The position numbers were made by a program, and so were the translations under genes. A DNA stretch of 64,000 bases. It comes from Sphingobium indicum B90A (GTDB lineage: Bacteria; Pseudomonadota; Alphaproteobacteria; Sphingomonadales; Sphingomonadaceae). The number at the start of each line of letters is the position of its first letter. Within the stretch, counting starts at the first letter, position 1. The stretch is taken from NCBI RefSeq assembly GCF_000264945.2, contig NZ_CP013070.1, positions 2,418,001-2,482,000 of the forward strand. Direction: 5' to 3'. A model generated the notes under the pieces. That model had not been told where the DNA came from. It saw only the letters and a list, made by a program, of their open reading frames with translations, and searched no databases. Positions 33,725 through 42,206 of this stretch are shown here, piece by piece.

Positions 33725-35101
33725 TCACCCCTCCCGGAAATCCGCCCCGATGACCCGGTAGAGCAGGATGCGGTTCCTGATCATCGCCAGGTTCGTCGCG
33801 ATCGCGCTCTGCTGCGCGTTGTAAAGGCTTCTCTGGCTGGTCAGGCTGTTGAGGAAAGTGTCTATGCCGGCGCGATAGCGTTCCTCGGCTAGCTTGTAGC
33901 TCCGCTGGCTGGCGAGGACCAGCCGCTGCTGCGCAGCCTGCTGCTCGTCTATCGTGCCTTCACGCGCCAGCGCGTCGGACACCTCCTGAAAGGCAGTCTG
34001 GATCGCCTTTTCATATCGGGCGAGGCTGAGGTCGCGCTGCGCCTTGCTGTAGGACAGATTGCCTCTGGCCGCGCCCCCGAAGATCGGCATGCCGGCGGAG
34101 GGCGCCGCCGACCAGGCGAAGCCGTCGCCCGTGAAAAGCGACGACAGGGCCGAACTGGCTACGCCGATGGCCGCGGTCAGGCTGATCCTCGGGAACATCG
34201 CGGCCCGCGCCGCGCCGATGTCGGCATTGGCGGCCTTCAGTTGATGTTCCGCCTGCAGCACGTCCGGCCGCTGGAGCAGCACGTCGGAGGAAAGACCCGC
34301 CGGCACCTTCGCAATGTCGGGGGTGAGTTCCTGCAACGACCGGGGCAGCAGCGCATCTTCGACCGGCGCGCCGACCAGCAGGTCCAGGGCATTCCGGTCC
34401 TGCGCCACCTGGGTGAGGTTCGCGGCAATGTCGCTGCGCGCCTGTTCCACCGTGGTTTCGGCCTGGTGGACGTCCAGCTTGCCGATCAATCCCGCGCCGT
34501 TCAGCGACCGGGTGAGGGCGAGCGTGCGTTCGGCATTGGCCAATGTCCGGCGGGAAAGGTCTAGATAATCCTGATCGGCGGCCAAGGTCGCATAAGCCGT
34601 GGCCGTTTCCGCGATCAGGGCGATGCGGGTGGCCCGCGCCCCTTCCTCGGTCGCCAGATAGGATTCCAGCGCCGACCGGGTCAGGTTCTTCACCCGGCCG
34701 AACAGGTCGATCTCGAACGCGCTGAAGCCGATGTCGGCGCTGTAGCTGTTCTGGCGGGCGTCGTTCCGCCGGGTAAAGCCGGCTGCCGCCTCGCCCGTGA
34801 CGGCGGGCAGCCGTTCGGCGCGCTGCACCCGGTAAAGGGCGCGGGCGGCCTCCACATTGGCGAGGGCGGCGCGCAGGTCGCGATTATTGTCGAGCGCTCG
34901 TCCGATCACTGTCTTCAGGCCGGCATCGCCGATCAGCGCGGTCCAGGGCAGGCCGGGTTTTTCCGCCGCCGTCGCAGGCGCATAGGCCGGGCCGCTGGGG
35001 AGGCTGGCGGGCACCGGGGGGGCGGGCCGGACATAGGTCGGCGCCATGTTGCAACCCGACAGGGCAGCCGCCGAAGCGAGGGCGCACAGGGCGCGCCTCA
35101 T
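33725..35101 (-). CDS. outer-membrane efflux lipoprotein (OprM/NodT family)
   Basis: 458 residues. A lipoprotein signal (MRRALCALASAAALSGCNMA) gives an acylated cysteine at about 17. Two OEP repeats of long helices (ATAYATLAADQDYLDLSRRTLANAERTL and its counterpart in the second half) form the periplasmic tunnel, with the strands of a beta-barrel between. It is the exit duct of the RND pump encoded upstream; its start overlaps the pump stop by four bases. Confidence 0.92.
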   Translation of the reverse strand: MRRALCALASAAALSGCNMAPTYVRPAPPVPASLPSGPAYAPATAAEKPGLPWTALIGDAGLKTVIGRALDNNRDLRAALANVEAARALYRVQRAERLPAVTGEAAAGFTRRNDARQNSYSADIGFSAFEIDLFGRVKNLTRSALESYLATEEGARATRIALIAETATAYATLAADQDYLDLSRRTLANAERTLALTRSLNGAGLIGKLDVHQAETTVEQARSDIAANLTQVAQDRNALDLLVGAPVEDALLPRSLQELTPDIAKVPAGLSSDVLLQRPDVLQAEHQLKAANADIGAARAAMFPRISLTAAIGVASSALSSLFTGDGFAWSAAPSAGMPIFGGAARGNLSYSKAQRDLSLARYEKAIQTAFQEVSDALAREGTIDEQQAAQQRLVLASQRSYKLAEERYRAGIDTFLNSLTSQRSLYNAQQSAIATNLAMIRNRILLYRVIGADFREG

Positions 35102-38100
35102 GCCGGAACCTCCGCAGCGGGGGCGGTGGGGGAGGGCGGGTTCTTGCGGTTGAAGATGCGCATGATCGTCAGGAAGAAGAGGGGGACGTAGAAGATGGCG
35201 AGCACGGTCGCGGTCAGCATGCCGCCGACCACCGCAGTGCCGATGGCGACGCGGCTCTGCGCGCCCGCGCCGCTCGCGATGGCGAGTGGGATGACGCCCG
35301 CGATGAAGGCCAGCGAGGTCATCAGGATCGGGCGGAAGCGCAGGCGGGCGGCCTCCAGCGCGGCGGACATCGCGTCCTTGCCCTGGAGGTAGGCCAGCTC
35401 CGCGAATTCGACGATCAGGATCGCGTTCTTGGCGGCGAGGCCCATGGTGGTGAGCAGGCCGACCTGGAAATAAATGTTGTTTTCCAGGCCCCGCAGCGTC
35501 ACCGCCAGCACCGCGCCGATCAGGCCGAGCGGAATCACCAGCAGCACGGCAAGCGGGATCGACCAGCTTTCGTAAAGTGCGGCGAGGCAGAGGAACACGA
35601 CCAGCACCGACAGGCCATAGAGCAGCGGCGCCTGCCCGCCGGATAGCTGCTCCTGATAGGAAAGGCCGCTCCAGGCATAGCCGGTGCCGGGGGGAAGCTG
35701 TTTTTGCAGCCTGACCATCTCGTCCATCGCCTCGCCCGAGCTGGAGCCCGGCGCGGCCTGCCCCTGGATTTCATAGGCGGACTGGCCGTTATAGCGCGAC
35801 ACGGTGGTCGGCCCCATCGCCCAATGGGTGGTGGCGAAGGCGGAGAAGGGGACCATTTCCCCGGTCGCGGCAGAGCGCACCTGCCAGTTGTCGAGATCGG
35901 TGGGCAAGGCGCGGAAGGGCGCGTCGGCCTGCATATAGACGCGCTTCACCCGGCCACGGTCGACGAAATCGTTGATATAGGTGCTGCCCCAGGCGGCGCT
36001 CAGCACATTGTCGACGCTGTTTTGAGTGAGGCCCAGGACCGCGAGCTTCTCGGAGTCGATGTCGACCTTGAGCTGCGGCGTGTCCTCCAGCGTGGCGGCG
36101 CGCACGCCCGCCAGTTTCGGACTGCCGGTCGCCGCCCTCATGAGCCGGTTGCGCATTTCGAGGAAGCGTTCGCGGCTGAGGCCGCCGGTATTCAGCAGTT
36201 CGAAGGTGAAGCCGTTGGACTGGCCCAGTCCGCGAATAGAGGGCGGCGTCGTCGCCAGCGCCTTGGCGTCGCGGATCGCGGCGAGTTGCTTCGTGGCGCG
36301 GTTCGCGATCATGGTCGCGCCGTTGGCCGCGCCCTTGCGCTTGTCCCAAGGCGCGAGGCTGACGAAGCCCTGCGCGGTATTTTCCCCCTGTCCGGCGAAG
36401 CTGAAACCCTGGGTCACGAAGATGAAGTCGACATTGTCCTTCTCGTCATTGGTGAAATAATTTTGGATCTGGTCGACGGCGGCGCTGGTGCGCGATGATT
36501 TGGCGCCGGCGGGCAAGGTGACCTGGACCATCACCTGGCCCTGGTCCTCCACCGGCAGGAAGCTGGTGGGCAGGCGCACGAACAGCAGCCAGAGCAGGCC
36601 GAGCATCGCCGCATAGCCGATCCAGAAGAGGGTTCGGCGGCCGATAAAGCCGTTCAGCCGCGTCATATAGCCATCCGTGACGCGACCGAACCAGCGGTTG
36701 AACCTGCCGGTCCAGCCGCGGTCGCGATGCTCATGCGAAACCGGCTTCAGGATCGTCGCGCAGAGCGCGGGCGAAAGGATCAGCGCCACCACCACCGACA
36801 GCAGCATGGAGGAGACGATGGTGATGGAGAATTGCCGGTAGATGACGCCCGTCGACCCGCCGAAAAAGGCCATGGGCAGCAGCACGGCGGACAGGACCAG
36901 GGCGATGCCGATCAGGGCGCTGCCGATCTCCTCCATCGACTTGATCGTGGCGTCCCGCGGGGAAAGCCCTTCCTCCTCCATGATGCGTTCGACATTCTCG
37001 ACCACGACGATGGCGTCGTCGACCAGCAGGCCGATGGCCAGCACCATGCCGAACAGCGTCAGCGTGTTGATCGAATAGCCGAACAGCGCCAGCACGCCGA
37101 AAGTGCCGAGCAGCACCACCGGCACGGCGATGGCGGGCACCAGCGTCGCGCGCCAGCTTTGCAGGAAGACGAACATCACCACCACGACCAGCCCGACCGC
37201 CTCGATCAGCGTCTGGACCACTTCCTCCACCGACAGCTTGATGAAGGGCGTGGTGTCGCGCGGATAGGTGACGGTATAGCCATGCGGCAGGTCGGCCGAC
37301 AGTTCCTCCACCCTGGCCTTGACCAGTTCGGCGGTCTTGAGCGCGTCGGCGCCGGGCGCGAGCTGCAGCGCCATGCCGGAGGCGGGATGGCCGTTCAGCC
37401 GCGCAGAGGAAGTGTAGCTTTCATTGCCCAGTTCGACCCGCGCCACGTCCGACAGGTGGACGACCGATCCGTCGCTCTGCGTCTTGACGATGATGTTGCG
37501 GAACTGCTCGGGCGTTTGCAGCCGGGCGCGGGCGGTGACGGTGGCGTTGAGCTGCTGCCCCTCCGGCGCGGGATCGGCGCCGATCTGGCCCGCCGACACC
37601 TCGACATTCTGGGCCGCGATGGCGCTTTGCACGTCGGACGGCATCAGCTTGACGGTGGCGAGCCTGTAGGGGTCCAGCCAGACGCGCATCGCATATTGCG
37701 ATCCGAAGATCTGGGATGAACCGACGCCGTCCACGCGGGCGATGGCGTCCTGGAAATGATTGACCAGATAGTCGGAGATGTCGGCCTGCGACGCCGCGTC
37801 CGTCCTGTCGTAGAGGCCGACGACCATCAGGAAGTCGGTCTGCGACTTGGTGACGGTCAGTCCCTGCTGCTGCACGGCGTTGGGCAGCCGGCTCAGCGCC
37901 TGCTGCACCTTGTTCTGCACCTGCACCTGCGCGGTGTCGGGATCGGTGCCCTTCTTGAAGGTGACGGTGATCCGCGCCTGGCCGTTGGCCGTCGACGAGG
38001 AGGAGAAGTACATGAGGCCGTCTATGCCGGTGAGCTGCTGCTCGATCACCTGGGTGACGCTGGTCTCCACGGTTTCGGCCGCAGCGCCGGGATAGTTGGC

Positions 38101-38241
38101 GCTGATGTTGACGGACGGGGGAGCGATGTCCGGATATTGGGCGATAGGCAGGGTCAGCATCGCGCCCAGGCCCGCCATCATGATGCCGATGGCGATGACC
38201 CAGGCGAAGATCGGCCGTTCGATGAAAAAGCGGCTGAGCAA
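35098..38241 (-). CDS. RND multidrug efflux permease (HAE-1 family)
   Basis: 1047 residues, the standard AcrB/MexB length. It begins MLSRFFIERPIFAWVIAIGI, as all HAE-1 pumps do. The proton-relay aspartates are present in GLLVDDAIVVVENVERIM (TM4). Large periplasmic loops between TM1-2 and TM7-8 hold the porter domain, with QNKVQQALSRLPNAVQQQG and GGQAPLLYGLSVLVVFLCLAALYESW. It uses the proton gradient to expel hydrophobic drugs, dyes or solvents as a trimer. It lies 12 bp from the adaptor gene. Confidence 0.95.
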   Translation of the reverse strand: MLSRFFIERPIFAWVIAIGIMMAGLGAMLTLPIAQYPDIAPPSVNISANYPGAAAETVETSVTQVIEQQLTGIDGLMYFSSSSTANGQARITVTFKKGTDPDTAQVQVQNKVQQALSRLPNAVQQQGLTVTKSQTDFLMVVGLYDRTDAASQADISDYLVNHFQDAIARVDGVGSSQIFGSQYAMRVWLDPYRLATVKLMPSDVQSAIAAQNVEVSAGQIGADPAPEGQQLNATVTARARLQTPEQFRNIIVKTQSDGSVVHLSDVARVELGNESYTSSARLNGHPASGMALQLAPGADALKTAELVKARVEELSADLPHGYTVTYPRDTTPFIKLSVEEVVQTLIEAVGLVVVVMFVFLQSWRATLVPAIAVPVVLLGTFGVLALFGYSINTLTLFGMVLAIGLLVDDAIVVVENVERIMEEEGLSPRDATIKSMEEIGSALIGIALVLSAVLLPMAFFGGSTGVIYRQFSITIVSSMLLSVVVALILSPALCATILKPVSHEHRDRGWTGRFNRWFGRVTDGYMTRLNGFIGRRTLFWIGYAAMLGLLWLLFVRLPTSFLPVEDQGQVMVQVTLPAGAKSSRTSAAVDQIQNYFTNDEKDNVDFIFVTQGFSFAGQGENTAQGFVSLAPWDKRKGAANGATMIANRATKQLAAIRDAKALATTPPSIRGLGQSNGFTFELLNTGGLSRERFLEMRNRLMRAATGSPKLAGVRAATLEDTPQLKVDIDSEKLAVLGLTQNSVDNVLSAAWGSTYINDFVDRGRVKRVYMQADAPFRALPTDLDNWQVRSAATGEMVPFSAFATTHWAMGPTTVSRYNGQSAYEIQGQAAPGSSSGEAMDEMVRLQKQLPPGTGYAWSGLSYQEQLSGGQAPLLYGLSVLVVFLCLAALYESWSIPLAVLLVIPLGLIGAVLAVTLRGLENNIYFQVGLLTTMGLAAKNAILIVEFAELAYLQGKDAMSAALEAARLRFRPILMTSLAFIAGVIPLAIASGAGAQSRVAIGTAVVGGMLTATVLAIFYVPLFFLTIMRIFNRKNPPSPTAPAAEVPA

Positions 38242-38253
38242 GGTTCCGCCCCC

Positions 38254-39384
38254 TTATTTCGCGGCCCGGTCGACGGGAACGGCCTTCACCGCGTCGCCCG
38301 GCTGCACCTTGTCCGTGCCCTCGACGATCAGCCTGTCGCCCCTCCGCAATCCGTCGGTGATCAGCCATTTGTCGCCCACGGCCTGCGCGGCGGTGACGGT
38401 GCGCCGCTCCACCTTGTTCCCCTTGTCCACCACCAGCGCGGTGGCGTTGCCCTTGGGATCGCGGCTGATGCCCTGCTGCGGCACCAGGATCGCGTTCGGC
38501 ACGACCGATTGCGGCGCGACCACGCGCACGAACATGCCGGGCAGCAGCAGGCCGTCCGGATTGGGGAAACGGGCGCGCAGCGTGACGGTGCCGCTGTCCG
38601 GATCGACGATCGGTTCGGCAAATTCGATGCGGCCTTCCAGCGGATAATCGGTGCCGTCGTCCAGCTTCAGCCGGATCGTGGCGCTGGCGGGCAGCGCCTT
38701 GCCCGCCGCCAGCGCACGGCGCAACTGGAGCAGCTTGGCGCTCGACTGCGTCACGTCGACGAAGATCGGGTCGAGTTGCTGGATGATGGCGAGCGGCGTC
38801 GCCTGGCTGGCCGTCACCAGGGCGCCGGGCGTCACGGCGGACCGGCCGATCCGCCCGCCGATGGGCGCCCGGACCTGCGTGAAGTTGAGGTTGATGCCAG
38901 CCGTCTGGAGCGTGGCGCGGGCCTGTTGCACGGCGGCGGCCGCCTGGCGGGCGGTGGCGATGACGTCGTCGCGGTCCTGCGCGCTCACCGCCTCGCTCTG
39001 GCCGAGCGTGCGGTAGCGGCTGGCCCTTGCCTGGGCGGCGGCGGCGGTCGCCTGCGCGCTGGCCAGGGTGGCCTGCGCCTCATCGCGGGAAGCGCGATAG
39101 AGCGAGGGATCGATCTGGTAGAGGGGCTGGCCCGCCTTCACGGTCGAACCCTCGGTGAACAGCCGCTTCTGGATGACGCCGGCGACCTGCGGCCGGACCT
39201 CCGACATCATGGTGGATGCGGTGCGGCCGGGCAGTTCGGTGGATACTGTCACGTCCTGCGTCGCCAGCGTCACCACACCGACCTCGACCGGCCCTTTTTT
39301 GGGCGCTTCCCTCTGGCCGCAGGCGGCGACCAGGACGCAAAGCGCCAAGAGGGCGGTCCGAAGGGCGGGGAGGCGGCTGGGCAT
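38254..39384 (-). CDS. RND efflux periplasmic adaptor (membrane fusion protein)
   Basis: 376 residues, lipoprotein signal with lipobox LVAACGQ near residue 20. The usual order: a barrel-sandwich half (VTVSTELPGRTASTMMSEVRPQVAGVIQKRLFTEGSTV), a helical hairpin of about 75 residues (ASLASAQATAAAAQARASRY...), the second half (GINLNFTQVRAPIGGRIG), the beta-barrel and a membrane-proximal domain. It links the pump to the outer-membrane duct. It is the first gene of the efflux operon and is divergent from the response regulator. Confidence 0.93.
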   Translation of the reverse strand: MPSRLPALRTALLALCVLVAACGQREAPKKGPVEVGVVTLATQDVTVSTELPGRTASTMMSEVRPQVAGVIQKRLFTEGSTVKAGQPLYQIDPSLYRASRDEAQATLASAQATAAAAQARASRYRTLGQSEAVSAQDRDDVIATARQAAAAVQQARATLQTAGINLNFTQVRAPIGGRIGRSAVTPGALVTASQATPLAIIQQLDPIFVDVTQSSAKLLQLRRALAAGKALPASATIRLKLDDGTDYPLEGRIEFAEPIVDPDSGTVTLRARFPNPDGLLLPGMFVRVVAPQSVVPNAILVPQQGISRDPKGNATALVVDKGNKVERRTVTAAQAVGDKWLITDGLRRGDRLIVEGTDKVQPGDAVKAVPVDRAAK

Positions 39385-39549
39385 GGTCGTCGGGCGGTTC
39401 CGGAATGAAGATGGGGGACTTCGCCCGGCGCAGGGGGAGGGAGGGGCGCGCCGGGCAAAGGTCGGCTCCAGTGGCTGGCGCCGACCTGCCCCTCATCCCT
39501 CTTCGCCCCGTCGCGTGGTAGAGCGACTTTTCATCCGGTTGGATCATTG

Positions 39550-39576
39550 TGTAGCGGATTGTATCGATATGTAACG
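39550..39576. promoter_or_regulatory. three 10-bp-phased direct repeats (OmpR-type binding site)
   Basis: TGTAGCG (39550), TGTATCG (39560) and TGTAACG (39570) repeat with a period of exactly ten bases. They lie in the 242-base gap between the divergent efflux operon and the response-regulator gene. OmpR/PhoB-family regulators bind tandem repeats at such phasing, so this is the probable site of the adjacent regulator. Confidence 0.6.
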
Positions 39577-39626
39577 ACCGCAGCCCGAACGCAGACTTGG
39601 CCAGCGATTGCGGTTAGAAGGAGACG

Positions 39627-40355
39627 ATGCCCGATATGCCGCCATCCCGCCCGTTCCGCGTGATCGTCGTCGACGATGACGAGGACATAAGGGGGCTGAT
39701 CGTCGGCCAGCTTGCCCAGGAACATTATGAGGTGCTGGCGGCCGGCAGCCTGAGCGAACTGCACGGAATCATGGCGGCGCGGCCGGCCGACCTCATCGTG
39801 CTGGACCTCAACCTGCCCGATGGCGACGGGCTGTCGCTGTGCCGGGAATTGCGGGCGCAGGGCAGCGGCGTCCAGATCATCATGGTGACGGCGCGGGGCA
39901 GCGCCATCGACCGGGTGCTGGGGCTGGAACTGGGCGCGGACGATTATCTGACCAAGCCGTTCGAGCCGCGCGAGCTGCTGGTTCGGGTCCGCAACCTGCT
40001 GCGGCGGTCGCGCAGCGAGGATCCGGCGCGGCAGAAGGCGGCGCGGATCGCCCGCTTCGGCTCCTGGCGGCTGGACCTCTTCCAGCGACGGCTGATCGCC
40101 AGCGACGACCGGCTGATCATGCTGTCCTCCGCCGAATTCCGCCTGCTGTCCCGCTTCATAGAGGAACCCAATGTGGTGCTCTCTCGAGAGGCGCTGGTGC
40201 CTGAACGCCGGGCGACGGCGGCGTTCGACCGATCCATCGACCTCCAGGTCAGCCGGCTGCGGCAGAAACTGGCCGACAGCCCCGGCGGCGACGGCCTGAT
40301 CCTGACGGTGCGCGGCGAAGGCTATGTGCTGGCGAGCACGGTGACCTATGAATGA
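39627..40355 (+). CDS. OmpR-family response regulator
   Basis: 242 residues. Receiver domain: acidic pocket VVDDDED near residue 15-20, phosphoacceptor D60 in LIVLDLNLPDGDG, and lysine in YLTKPFEPREL. The C-terminal winged helix includes LSSAEFRLLSRFIEEPNVVLSRE and SIDLQVSRLRQKL ... VRGEGYVL. AAGGAG lies just upstream of ATG 39627; ATG 39636 is possible. With the kinase gene 18 bp downstream it forms a two-component system that probably controls the divergent RND pump. Confidence 0.94.
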   Translation: MPDMPPSRPFRVIVVDDDEDIRGLIVGQLAQEHYEVLAAGSLSELHGIMAARPADLIVLDLNLPDGDGLSLCRELRAQGSGVQIIMVTARGSAIDRVLGLELGADDYLTKPFEPRELLVRVRNLLRRSRSEDPARQKAARIARFGSWRLDLFQRRLIASDDRLIMLSSAEFRLLSRFIEEPNVVLSREALVPERRATAAFDRSIDLQVSRLRQKLADSPGGDGLILTVRGEGYVLASTVTYE

Positions 40356-40373
40356 CGGGCGGATGATCGGCGC

Positions 40374-41744
40374 ATGATGATCCCGATCGTGGCGCGGGCG
40401 CGCAATTTCTTCCGGTCGCTGGTGGGACGGATATTCCTGCTGCTGACCGTCGGCATGACCGTGGCCGCCGTGCTGGCTCTGCTGGTGGCGGAGCAGGCCC
40501 GGCACCTCGATTTCGAACGCTGGCGCCTCCAGCGCGTGGTGGCGAGCGCGGTCGACATCGCCCAGCGGCTGAGCCACGATCCGGTGCGGATAGAGGCGAT
40601 GCTGAAGGACCAGCAGATCATGGGCGCGAGGACCGCGCCGGAAGGCGTGGCGCTGGCGGACCCGGACCCCACCCTGGCGGACGCGCTGGAGGTGCGTTTC
40701 GGGCCATATTCGAATCCCGAAGCAGGGCAGGTGCCGGTCGGGCTGTGCTTCCCCGCGAGCAAGGTCGACCCCAATAATCGGGCGGCCGGCCTGATCGACG
40801 CGCCACGGCCCGATTGCTGGGTCGTCCGCTTCACCGACAGCACGGGCCAGCGGCGCTCGCTCGCCCTATACCTGCCGCGGGTCGCCAAGCCGCCCAGCAA
40901 TCTTGCCAGGCCGATCTACCTGCTGCTGATCCTGTTGTCTTCGGCGGGGCTGGCGATCGTCGTCGCGCGCTTCGTCGCCAAGCCGCTGCGACGGTTGGAG
41001 CGGGCGGCCGAAGCCTTTTCGGTGTCGGTCGATCCGGAGGAAATCCCCGAACGCGGGCCGGAGGAGGTGCGGGCCGCACTGTCGACCTTCAACCTGATGC
41101 AGCGCCGGGTGCGCGCCGGTTTTGCCGAGCGGACGCAGTTGCTCGCCGCGATCAGCCATGACCTTCAGACCCCGCTCACCCGCCTGCGGCTGCGGCTGGA
41201 ACTGGTGGAGAATGAGGAGTTGCGGGCGCGGCTGTTGCAGGATCACCAGGCGATGATGACCCTGGTGCGCGAGGGGCTGGACCTAGCGGCGAGCACCGAG
41301 GCGCAGGAGGACTGGTCGATGATCGACATCGATTCCCTGCTCACCAGCATGGCGGAGGACGCGCAGGACCTGGGATCGCCCGTTCGTTTCCTGTCGGGCT
41401 GCGGCGGCACGGTCCGCGTCAAGCCCAATGCGCTGACCCGCTGCATCAGCAACCTGGTGAACAATGCGGTGAAATATGGCGGCAGCGCCGATGTCAGTTG
41501 CATGCGGCAGGGCGGGCGCGTGCTGATCGAGGTGCGGGACCATGGGCCGGGCATCGCGCCCGATCAACTGGACCAGATGTTCGAACCCTTCACCCGCGGC
41601 GTGGCGGGGCAGCCGGGCGGGCGGCCGGGCACGGGCATTGGCCTCACCATCGCCCGATCCCTGGCGCTGAGCTTCCAGGCGTCGGTGCGGCTGGCCAACG
41701 CGCCGGACGGGGGGCTGGTCGCGACGATCGACATGCGGGCGTAA
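40374..41744 (+). CDS. sensor histidine kinase (EnvZ-like)
   Basis: 456 residues. TM1 at about 18-40 (IFLLLTVGMTVAAVLALLVA), a periplasmic sensor of some 140 residues containing two cysteines (GLCFPAS and RPDCWVV) that could form a disulphide, and TM2 at about 180-200. A HAMP region follows, then the H-box AISHDLQTPLTRLRLR with H262, and the ATPase domain with the N-box ALTRCISNLVNNAVKYGG, G1 DHGPGIA and G2 GTGIGLTIARSL. It phosphorylates the regulator encoded upstream. The signal is unknown. Confidence 0.93.
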   Translation: MMIPIVARARNFFRSLVGRIFLLLTVGMTVAAVLALLVAEQARHLDFERWRLQRVVASAVDIAQRLSHDPVRIEAMLKDQQIMGARTAPEGVALADPDPTLADALEVRFGPYSNPEAGQVPVGLCFPASKVDPNNRAAGLIDAPRPDCWVVRFTDSTGQRRSLALYLPRVAKPPSNLARPIYLLLILLSSAGLAIVVARFVAKPLRRLERAAEAFSVSVDPEEIPERGPEEVRAALSTFNLMQRRVRAGFAERTQLLAAISHDLQTPLTRLRLRLELVENEELRARLLQDHQAMMTLVREGLDLAASTEAQEDWSMIDIDSLLTSMAEDAQDLGSPVRFLSGCGGTVRVKPNALTRCISNLVNNAVKYGGSADVSCMRQGGRVLIEVRDHGPGIAPDQLDQMFEPFTRGVAGQPGGRPGTGIGLTIARSLALSFQASVRLANAPDGGLVATIDMRA

Positions 41745-41785
41745 CGGCTTCGGCTTTTTACCTTGCGGCGAGGGCGCATTCCAAT

Positions 41786-41815
41786 CTTTCATGCTGAGAA
41801 ATCTCGGCATGAAAG
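41786..41815. repeat. 13-bp hairpin in the kinase-prkA intergenic region
   Basis: CTTTCATGCTGAG and CTCGGCATGAAAG pair (one G-U) around AAAT, about 40 bp after the kinase stop. It may end the kinase transcript, although no U-run follows. The remaining 390 bases up to prkA hold no gene that I can support; the last 150 are strikingly AT-rich for this genome and should carry the prkA promoter. Confidence 0.55.
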
Positions 41816-42206
41816 GAGGGTTTGCGGTGGTCCCTCTCGCCCGAAGCCGATGCCTGCGGATGGAACCAACGCGGCCCTGGCGAGATTATCTCCTTTACCC
41901 TCTTCCCTCTCAAGGCCTCAGGTGACACTATGCATCAGATCGCGGCGGGGGATCGTCGCGCCGATTTGAAGACGCTGCATGGCGGCGGCGCGGCAAAGAT
42001 GTTGCCGGCCGCAATATGACGGTCGTGCAAATGCCGGAAATGCTCTTGCGTAGCCGGACAAGCATCGTGCGTTCTTTTGCAAAGAAGTTTTCGGATAAAA
42101 TTCCGCGCAGATTTAAATTTTTTAACCTGCCATCCTTCTATTACACTGTTTTTACGGACCATATGGGTCTATATATATTCCACGGCTACTTTAGCGGGAG
42201 TCGCCA

